A stretch of DNA of 64,000 bases from Oscillospiraceae bacterium (GCA_017399765.1 JAFQBH010000017.1:1-64000), one strand, 5' to 3'; shown: positions 8,182 through 17,660, counted from the first letter of the stretch. Notes: generated from the letters alone by a model not told the origin. Translations and numbers: made by a program.

Positions 8182-9162
8182 TTATTTTTTGTTCATGTAA
8201 TGTGCAATTCCTTCAAAAACGCCGAAGAAAACGCCGGCGACGGGCCAGATTATCCAGGTTCTGTGCCATTCCATGGTATAAAAACTCCAGCCGAGATAAA
8301 CCGCGGTCACAATGCACCAATATATTGATGAAATCGGGTCAAGCTTCTTTTCAAAGGTTTTCTTTTCAACCGTATAATCGTCCTGCTGAAGAAGTTTTTC
8401 GGTGGTTGCCCAGGGAATTCCGGTTCGGATAAGGATATAAACTCCCGCGGCAACGATCATAAGAGTGAGGCAAAGACCGATTAAAACTTCTCCGTCCGCT
8501 TTTTCGAAAAATGCGCCGATGAAAAGCGGAATAGCCGCAAGAACGCAAAGGCAGATTCCGATTACGCAGTCACGGATATGTTTGTCGCGGAGTTTGTTCT
8601 GACGTTCCTTAACCATTCCGGCAACACCGTAGGCAAGCTCTATTGGCTCTTTTTCAAGGTATTCAAAACGGCCGGTCTTCATACCGCTTGTGATGAAAAG
8701 CGCAACAGCGGGCACTACCATCAGCACCAGAGCAATAATACCGATTCCGCCGGCTCCATTCTCGGTAATTCCGATTTTTCCGGAAATCTGCATTGCAATA
8801 AGGAAGAACATTGTTACGGGGGAAAGGATACAGAGAACAACACCAAGGGCGACCATGGGAGCGGTTTCGTCCTTGATTTTTATAAATTCGTTTGCTTCTT
8901 CAAGGGAAACTTTCCGGAAGGTGCTTTCGCTTATTTCCTCCTTCGGAGAAGGGATTTCGTCGCCCAGTTCATCTTTAAGAAGATAATCGGTGGAAACACC
9001 GAAAATTTCGCTTAAAAGAAGAATTTTATCAAGGTCCGGAATGGAAAGAGCGCCTTCCCATTTTGAAACGCTCTGGCGCGAAACGCCCATTTTTTCGGCG
9101 AGTTCCTCCTGGGAAAATCCGGCTTTTTTTCTAAGTTCGATTATTTTGTCAGCAAGAATCAT
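8182..9162 (-). CDS. XRE-type helix-turn-helix regulator fused to membrane helices
   Basis: A 326-residue protein. Residues 1-65 form a Cro/C1-type DNA-binding domain (FSQEELAEKMGVSRQSVSKWE). A linker of about 45 residues precedes about five or six hydrophobic helices. It starts at ATG 9162 behind GAGGTG; in-frame sequence up to 9279 covers its own promoter and is not coding. Such HTH-plus-membrane proteins are common in Firmicutes and are thought to respond to membrane or envelope state, but no ligand is evident. Palindromes around its promoter suggest autoregulation. Confidence 0.85.
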   Translation of the reverse strand: MILADKIIELRKKAGFSQEELAEKMGVSRQSVSKWEGALSIPDLDKILLLSEIFGVSTDYLLKDELGDEIPSPKEEISESTFRKVSLEEANEFIKIKDETAPMVALGVVLCILSPVTMFFLIAMQISGKIGITENGAGGIGIIALVLMVVPAVALFITSGMKTGRFEYLEKEPIELAYGVAGMVKERQNKLRDKHIRDCVIGICLCVLAAIPLFIGAFFEKADGEVLIGLCLTLMIVAAGVYILIRTGIPWATTEKLLQQDDYTVEKKTFEKKLDPISSIYWCIVTAVYLGWSFYTMEWHRTWIIWPVAGVFFGVFEGIAHYMNKK

Positions 9163-9224
9163 GTTTTCACCTCGTTTTTGTTTTTCGGAAGAAGTTTCTT
9201 CCGTCTGATGAAATTTTACCCTTT

Positions 9225-9287
9225 TTGCCGGTGGCAAACAATAAATCCGACTTTTCAATTTGTCAACCGCCGGTTGCAACTGTGGGT
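9225..9287 (-). promoter_or_regulatory. XRE gene promoter with overlapping palindromes
   Basis: On the minus strand TTGACA (9266-9261), 17 bases, TATTGT (9243-9238). CAACCG-C-CGGTTG (9264-9276) is a perfect dyad overlapping the -35. TTGCC-GGT-GGCAA (9225-9237) is a second dyad just after the -10. A GCAAC-N5-GTTGC repeat lies at about 9275-9289. These are plausible operators for the HTH protein encoded downstream. Confidence 0.55.
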
Positions 9288-9290
9288 TGC

Positions 9291-9332
9291 ATAATAAAAA
9301 AGCCGGAAAAGAATTACTTTCCCGGCTTTTGT
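9291..9332 (-). terminator. Terminator of glyS
   Basis: Imperfect GCCGG(G)AAAG stem; on the minus strand it ends in GGCTTTTTTATT, immediately after the glyS stop at 9350. Confidence 0.8.
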
Positions 9333-9349
9333 TGGTGTGCGTTTAAAAA

Positions 9350-10726
9350 TCAGAATACGATTTTTTCTTCGATGTAGGAAACGAGTTCGCTGATGGGCAT
9401 TCTTACCTGTTCCATGGAATCGCGGTCACGAACGGTTACGCAGCCGTCGGTTTCGGATTCGAAGTCATAGGTGATGCAGAAGGGAGTTCCGATTTCGTCT
9501 TCGCGGCGATAACGTTTGCCGATGGAGCCGGATTCATCATAATCGACCATGAAGTGTTTTGCAAGTTCATCGTGAACTTTAAGTGCGCCTTCGCTGAGCT
9601 TTTTGGAAAGAGGAAGAACGGCGGCTTTGAAAGGAGCAAGAGCCGGATGGAGATGGAGAACGGTACGGACGTCTTTGTCGCCGACGGGTTCTTCGTCATA
9701 AGCATCACAAAGGAAAGCAAGGGTTACGCGGTCTGCACCGAGAGAAGGTTCAACAACGTAGGGAATATATCTTTCGTTGGTTTCGGGATCAAAATAGTCA
9801 AGGGTCTGTCCGCAGAATTTGCTGTGCTGGGAAAGGTCATAGTTGGTTCTGTCCGCAACGCCCCAAAGTTCGCCCCAGCCGAAGGGGAAGAGGAATTCAA
9901 AGTCGGTGGTTCCGACGGAATAGAAGGAAAGTTCTTCCGGAGAATGGTCGCGGCGGCGAAGGTTTTCTTTGTTCATGCCAAGGCGGAGAAGCCAGTTTTC
10001 GCAATAATCTTTCCAGTATGCGAACCAATCAAGGTCGGTGCCGGGTTTGCAGAAGAATTCGAGTTCCATCTGTTCGAATTCACGGGTACGGAAGGTGAAG
10101 TTTCCGGGAGTGATTTCGTTACGGAAAGATTTACCAACCTGTGCAACGCCGAAGGGGATTTTTTTACGGGTGGTTCTCTGAACGTTTTCAAAGTTTACGA
10201 AAATTCCCTGTGCGGTTTCGGGACGGAGATAGATCTGGCTCTTTGCGTCCTCGGTTACGCCCTGGAAGGTTTTGAACATAAGGTTGAAGGAACGGATATC
10301 GGTGAAGTCATGTGCGCCGCAGTTGGGGCAAACAACGTTCTTTTCATCGACGAATGCACGCATTTTGTCGAATTCCCAGCCTTCGGGAGAAATTCCGGTC
10401 TGGTCTTCGATAAGTTTATCTGCTCTGTGGCGGGTTTTGCAGGCTTTGCAGTCCATAAGAGGATCGGAGAAGCCGCCTACGTGGCCGGAAGCCACCCAAA
10501 CCTGGGGGTTCATAAGGATCGCTGCGTCAAGACCTACGTTATAAGGGCTTTCCTGAACGAATGCTTTCCACCAAGCGCGTTTTACGTTGTTTTTAAATTC
10601 AACACCGAGAGGGCCGTAGTCCCAGGTGTTGGAAAGACCACCGTAAATTTCAGAACCTGCGTAAACGAAGCCGCGGCCTTTGCAAAGTGCGACGATTTTT
10701 TCCATTGTTTTTTCGGTTGCCAACAT
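9350..10726 (-). CDS. glyS: Glycyl-tRNA synthetase (dimeric class II)
   Basis: A 458-residue enzyme that attaches glycine to tRNA-Gly. The alpha2-type architecture is clear: N-terminal [23 protein letters not shown], a zinc-like CPNCG, motif 2 around [25 protein letters not shown], motif 3 near [14 protein letters not shown], and a C-terminal anticodon-binding domain. ATG 10726 follows a GAGGAG site. No T-box is seen upstream, unlike thrS in this window. It is a single-gene unit. Confidence 0.96.
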   Translation of the reverse strand: MLATEKTMEKIVALCKGRGFVYAGSEIYGGLSNTWDYGPLGVEFKNNVKRAWWKAFVQESPYNVGLDAAILMNPQVWVASGHVGGFSDPLMDCKACKTRHRADKLIEDQTGISPEGWEFDKMRAFVDEKNVVCPNCGAHDFTDIRSFNLMFKTFQGVTEDAKSQIYLRPETAQGIFVNFENVQRTTRKKIPFGVAQVGKSFRNEITPGNFTFRTREFEQMELEFFCKPGTDLDWFAYWKDYCENWLLRLGMNKENLRRRDHSPEELSFYSVGTTDFEFLFPFGWGELWGVADRTNYDLSQHSKFCGQTLDYFDPETNERYIPYVVEPSLGADRVTLAFLCDAYDEEPVGDKDVRTVLHLHPALAPFKAAVLPLSKKLSEGALKVHDELAKHFMVDYDESGSIGKRYRREDEIGTPFCITYDFESETDGCVTVRDRDSMEQVRMPISELVSYIEEKIVF

Positions 10727-10857
10727 ATTTTAACACTCCTCAAAAAAGTAATGATTTGACATTTTGCCTTATTATATAAATATATTCTTTTAAAACGATA
10801 AAGTCAAGAGAAAACGTTTTTTTAGTAACGGAAGAAGCGGAAATTCTCCGCTTTTTC

Positions 10858-10886
10858 TTGACAAGCCCGCTTTTAAAGTATAATAT
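10858..10886 (+). promoter_or_regulatory. Promoter of yicC-remA-gmk-rpoZ-coaBC
   Basis: TTGACA (10858-10863) with TAATAT (10881-10886) at 17 bases, or TATAAT (10879-10884) at 15. The 5' leader contains a GC-rich hairpin (GGCGGG 10941-10946 with CCCGCC 10955-10960) without a T-run. A small AGCGGA/TCCGCT hairpin with T5 lies just upstream at about 10836-10857. Confidence 0.7.
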
Positions 10887-11000
10887 TATATATTAGAAAA
10901 TTATAGGCATAAAGCCTCCCATACTGAAATTATAAAGTAGGGCGGGGGCTTGCTCCCGCCGTGTTTTCACAAATCTTTTTAAAAGATGAGGGAATGAAAA

Positions 11001-11879
11001 ATGATTAAAAGCATGACCGGTTACGGCGCCGCGGAAGAAATTCTTAACGGAAGAAACATCCGCGTTGAGATAAAATCCGTAAACCACCGTTATTTTGAAT
11101 ATTCCGCAAGGGTTCCCCGTTCCTGCGGTTTTCTTGAAGAAAAATTAAAACGCCTTCTTTCCGGCGCGATAAGCCGCGGAAAAGTTGACGTCGGCGTTAT
11201 GATTCAGACCGTTGAGGGAACAAACGAGGAAATCACCATCAACAAAGAGGTTGCAAAAAGCTATATCGAAGCTCTTCGCTCCGTTAAGGACGAATTTGAC
11301 CTTGTTGATGATCTTTCCCTTTCCGTTGTTGCAAAATTCCCGGACGTTTTCACCGTTGTAAAAGCACAGACCGACGAAGATGCGCTTTGGGCGGACGTTG
11401 AATCCGTTGCAAAAAAAGCCGTTGCCGCTTTTGTTGAAATGCGCGAGATCGAAGGCGAAAAAATGAAGGCGGACGTTCTTAACCGCGCCGCATACATTGA
11501 AGAAAAAGTCGGATTCATCGAAAAACGCAGCCCCGAAACCGTTAAAGAATACCGCGAACGCCTTTATAATAAAATGCTCGAAGTTCTTGAAGGAAAACAG
11601 ATCGACGAAGCAAGAATTATTCAGGAAGCCGCAATTTACAGCGATAAGGTCGCCGTTGATGAAGAAACCGTTCGCCTCAGAAGCCACATTGCCCAGCTTC
11701 GCGAAATTGTTGAAATGAGCGAGCCGGTCGGCAGAAAACTCGATTTTCTTATCCAGGAAGTTAACCGCGAGATCAACACCACCGGAAGCAAATGTTCCGA
11801 CGTTGAAATTGCCCAGGTTGTTGTTGACGTAAAATCCGAAATCGAAAAAATCCGCGAACAGATCCAGAATATCGAATAA
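11001..11879 (+). CDS. yicC: YicC family endoribonuclease
   Basis: A 292-residue protein opening with MIKSMTGYG, the family hallmark, and with the C-terminal block IQEVNREINTTGSKCSDVEIAQVVVDVKSEIEKIREQIQNIE. Family members are metal-dependent endoribonucleases. It leads the conserved yicC-remA-gmk-rpoZ-coaBC block of Firmicutes. The start follows GAGGGA. Confidence 0.94.
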   Translation: MIKSMTGYGAAEEILNGRNIRVEIKSVNHRYFEYSARVPRSCGFLEEKLKRLLSGAISRGKVDVGVMIQTVEGTNEEITINKEVAKSYIEALRSVKDEFDLVDDLSLSVVAKFPDVFTVVKAQTDEDALWADVESVAKKAVAAFVEMREIEGEKMKADVLNRAAYIEEKVGFIEKRSPETVKEYRERLYNKMLEVLEGKQIDEARIIQEAAIYSDKVAVDEETVRLRSHIAQLREIVEMSEPVGRKLDFLIQEVNREINTTGSKCSDVEIAQVVVDVKSEIEKIREQIQNIE

Positions 11880-11897
11880 AACGGAGGCTTTTTTAAA

Positions 11898-12146
11898 ATG
11901 AAGCTCGTAAACATCGGTTTCGGAAACCTTATCAACGCGAACCGCGTTATCGCAATGGTTTCGCCGGAATCCGCACCGATCAAGAGAATTATTACCGAAG
12001 CACGCGAAAAAGGAACGCTTATTGATGCTTCCTTCGGAAGAAAGACAAAAACCGTTCTTGTAATGGATTCCGGCCACGTTATCCTTTCGGGAATCCAGCC
12101 GGAAACAGTTGGCGCAAGAATGTCTGCGGAGGGTGAAGATGAATAA
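11898..12146 (+). CDS. remA: RemA/DUF370 extracellular matrix regulator
   Basis: An 82-residue protein with the invariant [19 protein letters not shown] start and the SAPIKRII and [15 protein letters not shown] segments. In B. subtilis RemA is an oligomeric DNA-binding activator of biofilm matrix and osmoprotection genes. It lies 18 bases after yicC with an ACGGAGG site and overlaps gmk by 8 bases. Confidence 0.93.
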   Translation: MKLVNIGFGNLINANRVIAMVSPESAPIKRIITEAREKGTLIDASFGRKTKTVLVMDSGHVILSGIQPETVGARMSAEGEDE

Positions 12147-12765
12147 AAGAGGAGTTCTTACAGTAATTTCCGGTCCTTCCGGAGTCGGAAAAGGAACGGT
12201 CATAAACCGCCTTTTTGAAATTGAGGATAATCTTTATTTTTCCGTTTCCGCAACAACAAGAAAACCAAGACCCGGCGAAATCGACGGAGTTCATTACAGC
12301 TTCAAAACCCGCGAGGAATTTGAGCACGATATTGAAACCGGAGAAATGCTTGAATATGCGGTTTTTAACGGAAACTATTACGGAACGCCGAAAAGCGCCG
12401 TTGAACAAAGGCTTTCCGAAGGAAAAGACGTTGTTCTCGATATCGAAATCCAAGGCGCGAGAAACGTAAAAAAAATGATGCCGGAAGCAGCTCTTATCTA
12501 TCTTCTTCCGCCGAGCATCGAAGAACTTAAACGCAGACTTGTCGGCAGAAACACCGAAGACGCGGAAACCGTTGCCGGAAGACTGCATACCGCGCGTGTC
12601 GAACTTAACGAAGCGCCGGAACTTTATGATTATTTCATAGTCAATGATTTGGTGGAAAACGCCGCCATAAAAATAAAAGATATTATAGAGGGCGAACGCT
12701 GCAGCAAAAGCGCAATGCAGGAAGTCCTTAAACAAATTTTAGAGGAGGCAGAAAACCTTGCTTAA
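12139..12765 (+). CDS. gmk: Guanylate kinase
   Basis: A 208-residue enzyme that phosphorylates GMP to GDP. The P-loop is [10 protein letters not shown] (about 9-18), the GMP-binding part includes [13 protein letters not shown] and GVHYSF, and the lid region follows [11 protein letters not shown] 12139 is preceded by GGAGGGTG. The frame is open 30 bases further upstream but that part lies inside remA without a ribosome site. It overlaps remA by 8 bases and rpoZ by 8 bases, indicating translational coupling. Confidence 0.95.
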   Translation: MNKRGVLTVISGPSGVGKGTVINRLFEIEDNLYFSVSATTRKPRPGEIDGVHYSFKTREEFEHDIETGEMLEYAVFNGNYYGTPKSAVEQRLSEGKDVVLDIEIQGARNVKKMMPEAALIYLLPPSIEELKRRLVGRNTEDAETVAGRLHTARVELNEAPELYDYFIVNDLVENAAIKIKDIIEGERCSKSAMQEVLKQILEEAENLA

Positions 12766-12964
12766 CCCGAACGATACCTACAATCTCAACCAGCTCAACA
12801 GCCCCTATGCAAACGTAATTGCTATCGCAAAACGCGCACGCAAAATCAGCGAAGACGCTGAAGAAAACCACGAAATTATTTCCGAAAAACCCCTTAAACT
12901 CGCAATTGCGGAATTTACCGCAGACAAATATCGCGTTAACAAAGTAAACGTGGAGGAAGACTGA
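12758..12964 (+). CDS. rpoZ: RNA polymerase omega subunit
   Basis: A 68-residue protein with the omega pattern: SPYANVIAIAKRARKI, then KPLKLAIAEFTADKY. TTG 12758 is used behind AGAGGAGG with 7-base spacing, overlapping the end of gmk. It stabilises the beta-prime subunit. The gmk-rpoZ-coaBC order is standard. Confidence 0.93.
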   Translation: MLNPNDTYNLNQLNSPYANVIAIAKRARKISEDAEENHEIISEKPLKLAIAEFTADKYRVNKVNVEED

Positions 12965-12965
12965 T

Positions 12966-14156
12966 ATGCCCGAAAAGAAGAATCTTCTTCTTGGGGTTTC
13001 CGGCGGAATCGCGGCTTATAAAGTCTGCGAAATCGCTTCATATTTTACAAAAAAAGGCGTCAACGTAAACATCGTTATGACGGAACATGCCGCCGAATTT
13101 GTTGCGCCTCTTACTTTTGAAGCGCTTACAAAGAACCACGTTTATACTTCGCTTTTCGACGGAAAAGGAAACGATCCTGTTGCCCACGTCAACCTCGGAA
13201 GGACCGCCGATACGGTTCTTATCGCTCCGGCAACGGCGAATATCATCGCGAAACTTGCAAACGGAATTGCGGACGATATGGTTTCCACAACCGTGCTCGC
13301 CGCTTCCTGCAAAAAGATAATTGCTCCCGCAATGTTCACCGGAATGCTCGAAAACCCGGCAACACAGCGAAATCTTGAGCAGCTTCGCAAAGACGGTTGG
13401 GAAATTATCGAATCCGAAAGCGGAAGACTTGCCTGCGGAGCAGTCGGAAGCGGGCGCCTTGCGGAAATTCCGGAACTTATTTCCGCCGTTGAGGAAGCGC
13501 TTTTTGCGAATGAGCAGCTTTCGGGAAAACGCGTGCTCATAACCGCAGGAGCGACCCGCGAAAGCCTTGATCCGGTGCGTTTTATAACAAACCGCTCCAG
13601 CGGAAAAATGGGCTATGCCCTTGCAAAAATCGCGAAAACAATGGGCGCGGAAGTTACCCTTATCAGCGGAAAAACGGAAATTCGTCCGCCTCACGGCGTG
13701 AGCACCGTTTTTGTGGAATCCGCGGAGGATATGTATAACGCGGTTACCGAAAGGGCAGCCTGCGCCGATATCATAGTGATGTCGGCGGCGGTTGCGGATT
13801 ACACTCCCGCGGAATATTCCGACCAGAAAATCAAAAAATCCGAAGGTGACAACACCCTTGTGCTCAAACGCACAAAGGATATTCTTGCGAGCATCGGAAG
13901 GACAAAACCTTCCGGCCAGGTGGTTGTCGGTTTTTCAATGGAAACCGAGAATCTTCTTGAAAACAGCCGCAAAAAGCTTCTTATCAAGAACGCGGATATG
14001 ATAGTTGCAAACTCCATTGCTTCCGAAAACACCGGCTTCGGCGTTGATACAAACGCTGCGGTGCTTATTACAAGAACCGGCGAGCACGAAACCGGGCTTA
14101 TGAGCAAGGAAGAACTTGCTAAAATTATTCTTGAAAAAGCGGCGGAATTGCTTTAA
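12966..14156 (+). CDS. coaBC: Bifunctional phosphopantothenoylcysteine decarboxylase/synthetase
   Basis: A 396-residue coenzyme A enzyme. The N-terminal flavoprotein domain (CoaC) has LGVSGGIAAYK, the catalytic His in AHVNL, and the active-site Cys in GRLACGAVG. The C-terminal synthetase (CoaB) has LITAGATRESLDPVRFITN and SAAVADYTP plus the KIKKS lysines. The usual PxMNxxMW substrate motif reads PAMFTGML: the conserved Asn is replaced by Phe (codon TTC), which may weaken decarboxylation unless compensated. It starts 1 base after rpoZ with GGAGG inside the rpoZ end, and closes the operon. Confidence 0.93.
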   Translation: MPEKKNLLLGVSGGIAAYKVCEIASYFTKKGVNVNIVMTEHAAEFVAPLTFEALTKNHVYTSLFDGKGNDPVAHVNLGRTADTVLIAPATANIIAKLANGIADDMVSTTVLAASCKKIIAPAMFTGMLENPATQRNLEQLRKDGWEIIESESGRLACGAVGSGRLAEIPELISAVEEALFANEQLSGKRVLITAGATRESLDPVRFITNRSSGKMGYALAKIAKTMGAEVTLISGKTEIRPPHGVSTVFVESAEDMYNAVTERAACADIIVMSAAVADYTPAEYSDQKIKKSEGDNTLVLKRTKDILASIGRTKPSGQVVVGFSMETENLLENSRKKLLIKNADMIVANSIASENTGFGVDTNAAVLITRTGEHETGLMSKEELAKIILEKAAELL

Positions 14157-14157
14157 C

Positions 14158-14188
14158 AAAAAAAGACGGCGTGGCCGTCTTTTTTTAT
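14158..14188 (+). terminator. Terminator of the yicC-coaBC operon
   Basis: Stem AAGACGGC / GCCGTCTT with a 2- to 4-base loop and T6, directly after the coaBC stop. Confidence 0.85.
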
Positions 14189-14291
14189 CCGAAAATTAAC
14201 AGAATTTTTATAAAAAATATAAATTTTCCAAACAAAATCCGAATATAATTACAATCGGTGCTTTACTACTATATGAAAGAAGGTGTTACAT

Positions 14292-14951
14292 TTGGTAACT
14301 TATGAAATGGTTAAAAATGACCCCACGGTCAAAGTTTATATTCAAAAAGCGGGTGAAGCCCTTAAGGCAATGGGCTTTTCCGAACACAGTTTTGCTCACG
14401 TTTGTCTTGTTGCAGAAAAAGCCGCATATATAATGGAAACTCTCGGTTATTCCGAAAGGGAAGTTGAACTCGTTAAAATTGCCGGATATCTTCACGATAT
14501 CGGAAACGTTGTCAACCGAAGCGATCATTCCCAAAGCGGCGCCATTATGGCTTTCAGAATCCTTGACAGAATGGGAATGGATCCTGCGGAAATTTCCGAT
14601 ATTATAATGGCGATCGGAAACCATGACGAAGGAACAGGAAAACCCATCAGCCCGATGGCGGCGGCTCTTATTATTGCAGATAAATCCGACGTCAGAAGAA
14701 GCCGTGTTCAGAACGACGACGAAGAAACCTTCGACGCTCACGACAAGGTAAACTATTCCGTTAAAAAAGCGGAACTTAAAATCAACGAAAACAGGACCCT
14801 TATAAAACTCAAGCTTTCCGTTGATACCCGCTATGGCTCCGTTATGGATTATTTCCGAATCTTTATGGACAGAATGGTCCTTTGCAAAACCGCCGCGGAA
14901 AAACTCGGCCTTGAATTCAAGCTTATGATAAACGAACAGCAGCTTGTTTGA
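14292..14951 (+). CDS. HD domain phosphohydrolase
   Basis: A 219-residue protein with the metal-binding H..HD..D set: SEHSFAHV, then GYLHDIGN, then GNHDEG, then ALIIADKSDVRRSR. HD proteins cleave phosphates from nucleotides or cyclic nucleotides; the substrate here is not evident. TTG 14292 is preferred because GAAGG ends 8 bases before it; GTG 14283 directly abuts that site. A TATAAT at 14244-14249 may be its -10. It is a monocistronic unit between two terminators. Confidence 0.85.
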   Translation: MVTYEMVKNDPTVKVYIQKAGEALKAMGFSEHSFAHVCLVAEKAAYIMETLGYSEREVELVKIAGYLHDIGNVVNRSDHSQSGAIMAFRILDRMGMDPAEISDIIMAIGNHDEGTGKPISPMAAALIIADKSDVRRSRVQNDDEETFDAHDKVNYSVKKAELKINENRTLIKLKLSVDTRYGSVMDYFRIFMDRMVLCKTAAEKLGLEFKLMINEQQLV

Positions 14952-14955
14952 ATAA

Positions 14956-14986
14956 AAAAATCCCCTGCCAAAAGGCAGGGGATTTT
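14956..14986. terminator. Bidirectional terminator (HD gene / glgP)
   Basis: A 9-bp stem ATCCCCTGCC / GGCAGGGGAT flanked by A6 and T6, lying between the convergent HD and glgP genes. Confidence 0.92.
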
Positions 14987-14990
14987 TTAT

Positions 14991-17372
14991 TTACATATTC
15001 CAGATGTTGTCGCAATATTCCTGAACGGTTCTGTCAACAAAGAAAACGGGGGATTTTGCAATGTTCATAAGAGCCATGCGGTTCCAGGTTTCCTTATCGC
15101 GGAAAAGTTCCTGCGCTTTGCGCTGGATATCCATATAGCTTTCAAAGTCTGCGGCGGCCATATAGAAATCCTTGCCTTCGATAAGATCCGCAAGATCGGA
15201 GAAATCTTCGCCGGCGATTCCATGGCGCATACGGTCAAGAGCGGCTTTGAGTTCGTCGTTCTTTTCAATATATTCCATGGGGTCATAACCTCTGAGGCGG
15301 AGCGCATCGACTTCGTCGGAATTCATTCCGAAACGGAGGAAGTTTTCTTCGCCGACTTCGCGGAGAATTTCAACGTTTGCGCCGTCAAGAGTTCCAAGAG
15401 TTACCGCGCCGGAAAGCATGAGTTTCATGTTACCGGTGCCGGAAGCTTCGGTTCCCGCAAGGGAGATCTGTTCGGAAATATCCGCTGCGGGCATAAGAAG
15501 TTCGGAAGTGGTTACGCTGTAGTTTTCAAGGTAGCAGAGTTTAAGTCTGTCCTTAAGAGAACTTTCGGAAAGTTCCTTACCAATGCACCAGATAAGACGG
15601 ATAATGCGTTTTGCAACGTAATAACCGGGTGCGGCTTTTGCACCGAAAATGAAAGTTCTGGGGTCGATATCCGCATTGGGGTTAGCTTCGATTTCGTTGA
15701 GAAGGGAAATTATGCGGAGAGCATTCATATGCTGGCGTTTGTATTCGTGAAGGCGCTTTGCCTGAACGTCGAAAAGAGAATCGGGGTCAAGCTTGTTGCC
15801 CATGACGTCGCGGTTTTCTTTTGCGAAAAGGGCTTTTCTTTTAAGTTTTACTTTGCCGAGTTCTTCAAGAGCGGCGGAATCGTCAGCATGTTTTTCAAGA
15901 AGATACATCTTCTCATATTTTTTTTCAAAATCCTTTGCGGAATATTTTTTAACGAATCTGGTGAGTTCCGGGTTTGCGGCGCAAAGCCATCTTCTGGAAG
16001 CGATTCCGTTTGTAACGCTTGAAAAACGTTCCGGGAAAGCGCGGTAAAGATCAGCAAAAACGCTGTTTTCCATAACGGTAAGATGATGTTCGGAAACACC
16101 GTTTGTGCTGTGGGTTGCAAAAACGCAAAGGTTTGCCATTCGGATTTCGCCGTTTTCAACAATTGCCATTCTGCTGATTTCAGCATCGCTGAAGCCTTTT
16201 TCGCGAAGAGTTATGCGAAGGCGGCGGTCGAATTCACAGATGATTCCGTAAACGCGAGGGAGAAGCCAGCGGAACATTCCGCAATCCCAGCGCTCAAGAG
16301 CTTCCGGAAGAACGGTGTGGTTGGTATAGCTGAAAAGATTGAAGCAGATATCCGCGGATTTTTCCCAGGAATATCCGCATTCATCGAGAAGGATTCGCAT
16401 AAGTTCCGGGATAGCCATGGTGGGGTGGGTATCGTTGATATGGATAGCCGCTTTTTCCGCAAGGTTTTCAAGAGTTCCGTATGCGGCAAGATGGCGGCGG
16501 ACAATATCCGCAATGGAAGAGCAAACGAGGAAATACTGCTGTTTAAGACGAAGAGTTTTTCCGTCCGGGTGGTTGTCATTCGGATAAAGAATGGAGCTTA
16601 TGGCTTTTGCTTCGGAGTTTTTTCTCATTGCTTCCGCATAAAGTCCGCGGTTGAAAAGTTCCATATCGATTCCGGAGGATTCCGCCTGCCAAAGGCGAAG
16701 GCGGGAAACATCGTTTCCTTCAAAGCCGGGAACGTACATATCATAGGGAACGGCGAGAACGCTGTCATAATTTTTGTGGAGAATCTGGTGGAAACCGTCG
16801 TACCAGGATTCTTCGATTTCGCCGCCGAAACGAACTTCAACAGCGTGTTCGCGTTTTTCCGCAAGCCAGGCTTTTCCGCCGGGAAGCCAATCGTCCGGTT
16901 TTTCGGTCTGCCAGCCTTCGGTAAGTTTCTGGCGGAAAATTCCGTATTCATAGCAAATGGAATATCCCATGGCGGGTTTTCCGATGGTTGCAAGACCATC
17001 GAGGAAGCAGGCGGCAAGTCTTCCGAGACCGCCGTTTCCAAGACCTGCATCGGGTTCCTGCGCATAAACAAGTTCAGGGTCTGCACCGAAGGATTTTATT
17101 GCTTTTTCAAAATCCTTGGTGTAACCGAGGTTGTGAAGGTTGTTGCGAAGGCTGCGTCCCATGAGAAATTCCATGGACATATAATAAACGCGCTTTTCGC
17201 CCCGGGAAGAATGTCTTGCGGCGGAAGTGGAATATTTTTCCGCAAGAATTCCGCGAAGGGTTTCTGCAGCGGCATCATAAAGATGGGAATAATCCGCATC
17301 TTCGGGTTTTTCAATATAAGCGTTTTTAAGAGATTCGGTAATTTTGGATTTCCAAAATTCGGCACCTTGCAT
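14991..17372 (-). CDS. glgP: Glycogen/maltodextrin phosphorylase
   Basis: A 793-residue GT35 enzyme that releases glucose 1-phosphate from alpha-glucans. Seen are YYMSMEFLMGRSLRNNL, EPDAGLGNGGLGRLAACFLDG, VQAKRLHEYKRQHMN, and the PLP site EASGTGNMKLMLSGAVTLGTLDGAN with its Lys near residue 645. The start is ATG 17372 behind AAGGAGG; the frame upstream to 17411 lies before the ribosome site. It is a single gene with its own promoter and a cre-like palindrome, so sugar control is likely. No other glycogen genes lie nearby. Confidence 0.95.
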   Translation of the reverse strand: MQGAEFWKSKITESLKNAYIEKPEDADYSHLYDAAAETLRGILAEKYSTSAARHSSRGEKRVYYMSMEFLMGRSLRNNLHNLGYTKDFEKAIKSFGADPELVYAQEPDAGLGNGGLGRLAACFLDGLATIGKPAMGYSICYEYGIFRQKLTEGWQTEKPDDWLPGGKAWLAEKREHAVEVRFGGEIEESWYDGFHQILHKNYDSVLAVPYDMYVPGFEGNDVSRLRLWQAESSGIDMELFNRGLYAEAMRKNSEAKAISSILYPNDNHPDGKTLRLKQQYFLVCSSIADIVRRHLAAYGTLENLAEKAAIHINDTHPTMAIPELMRILLDECGYSWEKSADICFNLFSYTNHTVLPEALERWDCGMFRWLLPRVYGIICEFDRRLRITLREKGFSDAEISRMAIVENGEIRMANLCVFATHSTNGVSEHHLTVMENSVFADLYRAFPERFSSVTNGIASRRWLCAANPELTRFVKKYSAKDFEKKYEKMYLLEKHADDSAALEELGKVKLKRKALFAKENRDVMGNKLDPDSLFDVQAKRLHEYKRQHMNALRIISLLNEIEANPNADIDPRTFIFGAKAAPGYYVAKRIIRLIWCIGKELSESSLKDRLKLCYLENYSVTTSELLMPAADISEQISLAGTEASGTGNMKLMLSGAVTLGTLDGANVEILREVGEENFLRFGMNSDEVDALRLRGYDPMEYIEKNDELKAALDRMRHGIAGEDFSDLADLIEGKDFYMAAADFESYMDIQRKAQELFRDKETWNRMALMNIAKSPVFFVDRTVQEYCDNIWNM

Positions 17373-17414
17373 TGGGGATTTCCTCCTTGATAGGGTACAT
17401 TTTACAACCATTAT

Positions 17415-17443
17415 ATTTTATATTAAAAGCATTTGATAGTCAA
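17415..17443 (-). promoter_or_regulatory. Promoter of glgP
   Basis: On the minus strand TTGACT (17443-17438), 17 bases, TAAAAT (17420-17415), with ATG 17372 and AAGGAGG downstream. Confidence 0.65.
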
Positions 17444-17469
17444 TAGAATTATATTATTAACAGAAGGGT

Positions 17470-17483
17470 TGGAAACGATTCCA
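17470..17483. promoter_or_regulatory. cre-like LacI-family operator upstream of glgP
   Basis: TGGAAACGATTCCA is a 14-bp near-palindrome with the central CG typical of CcpA/LacI-family sites (TGNAANCGNTNNCA). It lies 27 bases upstream of the glgP -35. Either CcpA or a dedicated LacI regulator could bind. Confidence 0.45.
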
Positions 17484-17660
17484 TTTGTTTAAAATTTATT
17501 ATAAAACAATAAAAAACCTTTTGGATTTGGGCTGTTTTAACAAGACTCCAAAAGGTATCGTGGAAGGGGAAACATTGGTTAAGGTACAAAATGCACAAAA
17601 AGTGAAGTAAAAGTTTGGCAATAAAGCGGAAAAGGCTCCCTTGTGCAAAGAAGATTCCCA

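Noticed and set aside
9554..10759. 401-codon plus-strand open frame
   Set aside because: Antisense to glyS, whose motifs are complete on the minus strand.
16083..17390. 435-codon plus-strand open frame
   Set aside because: Antisense to glgP; no family features.
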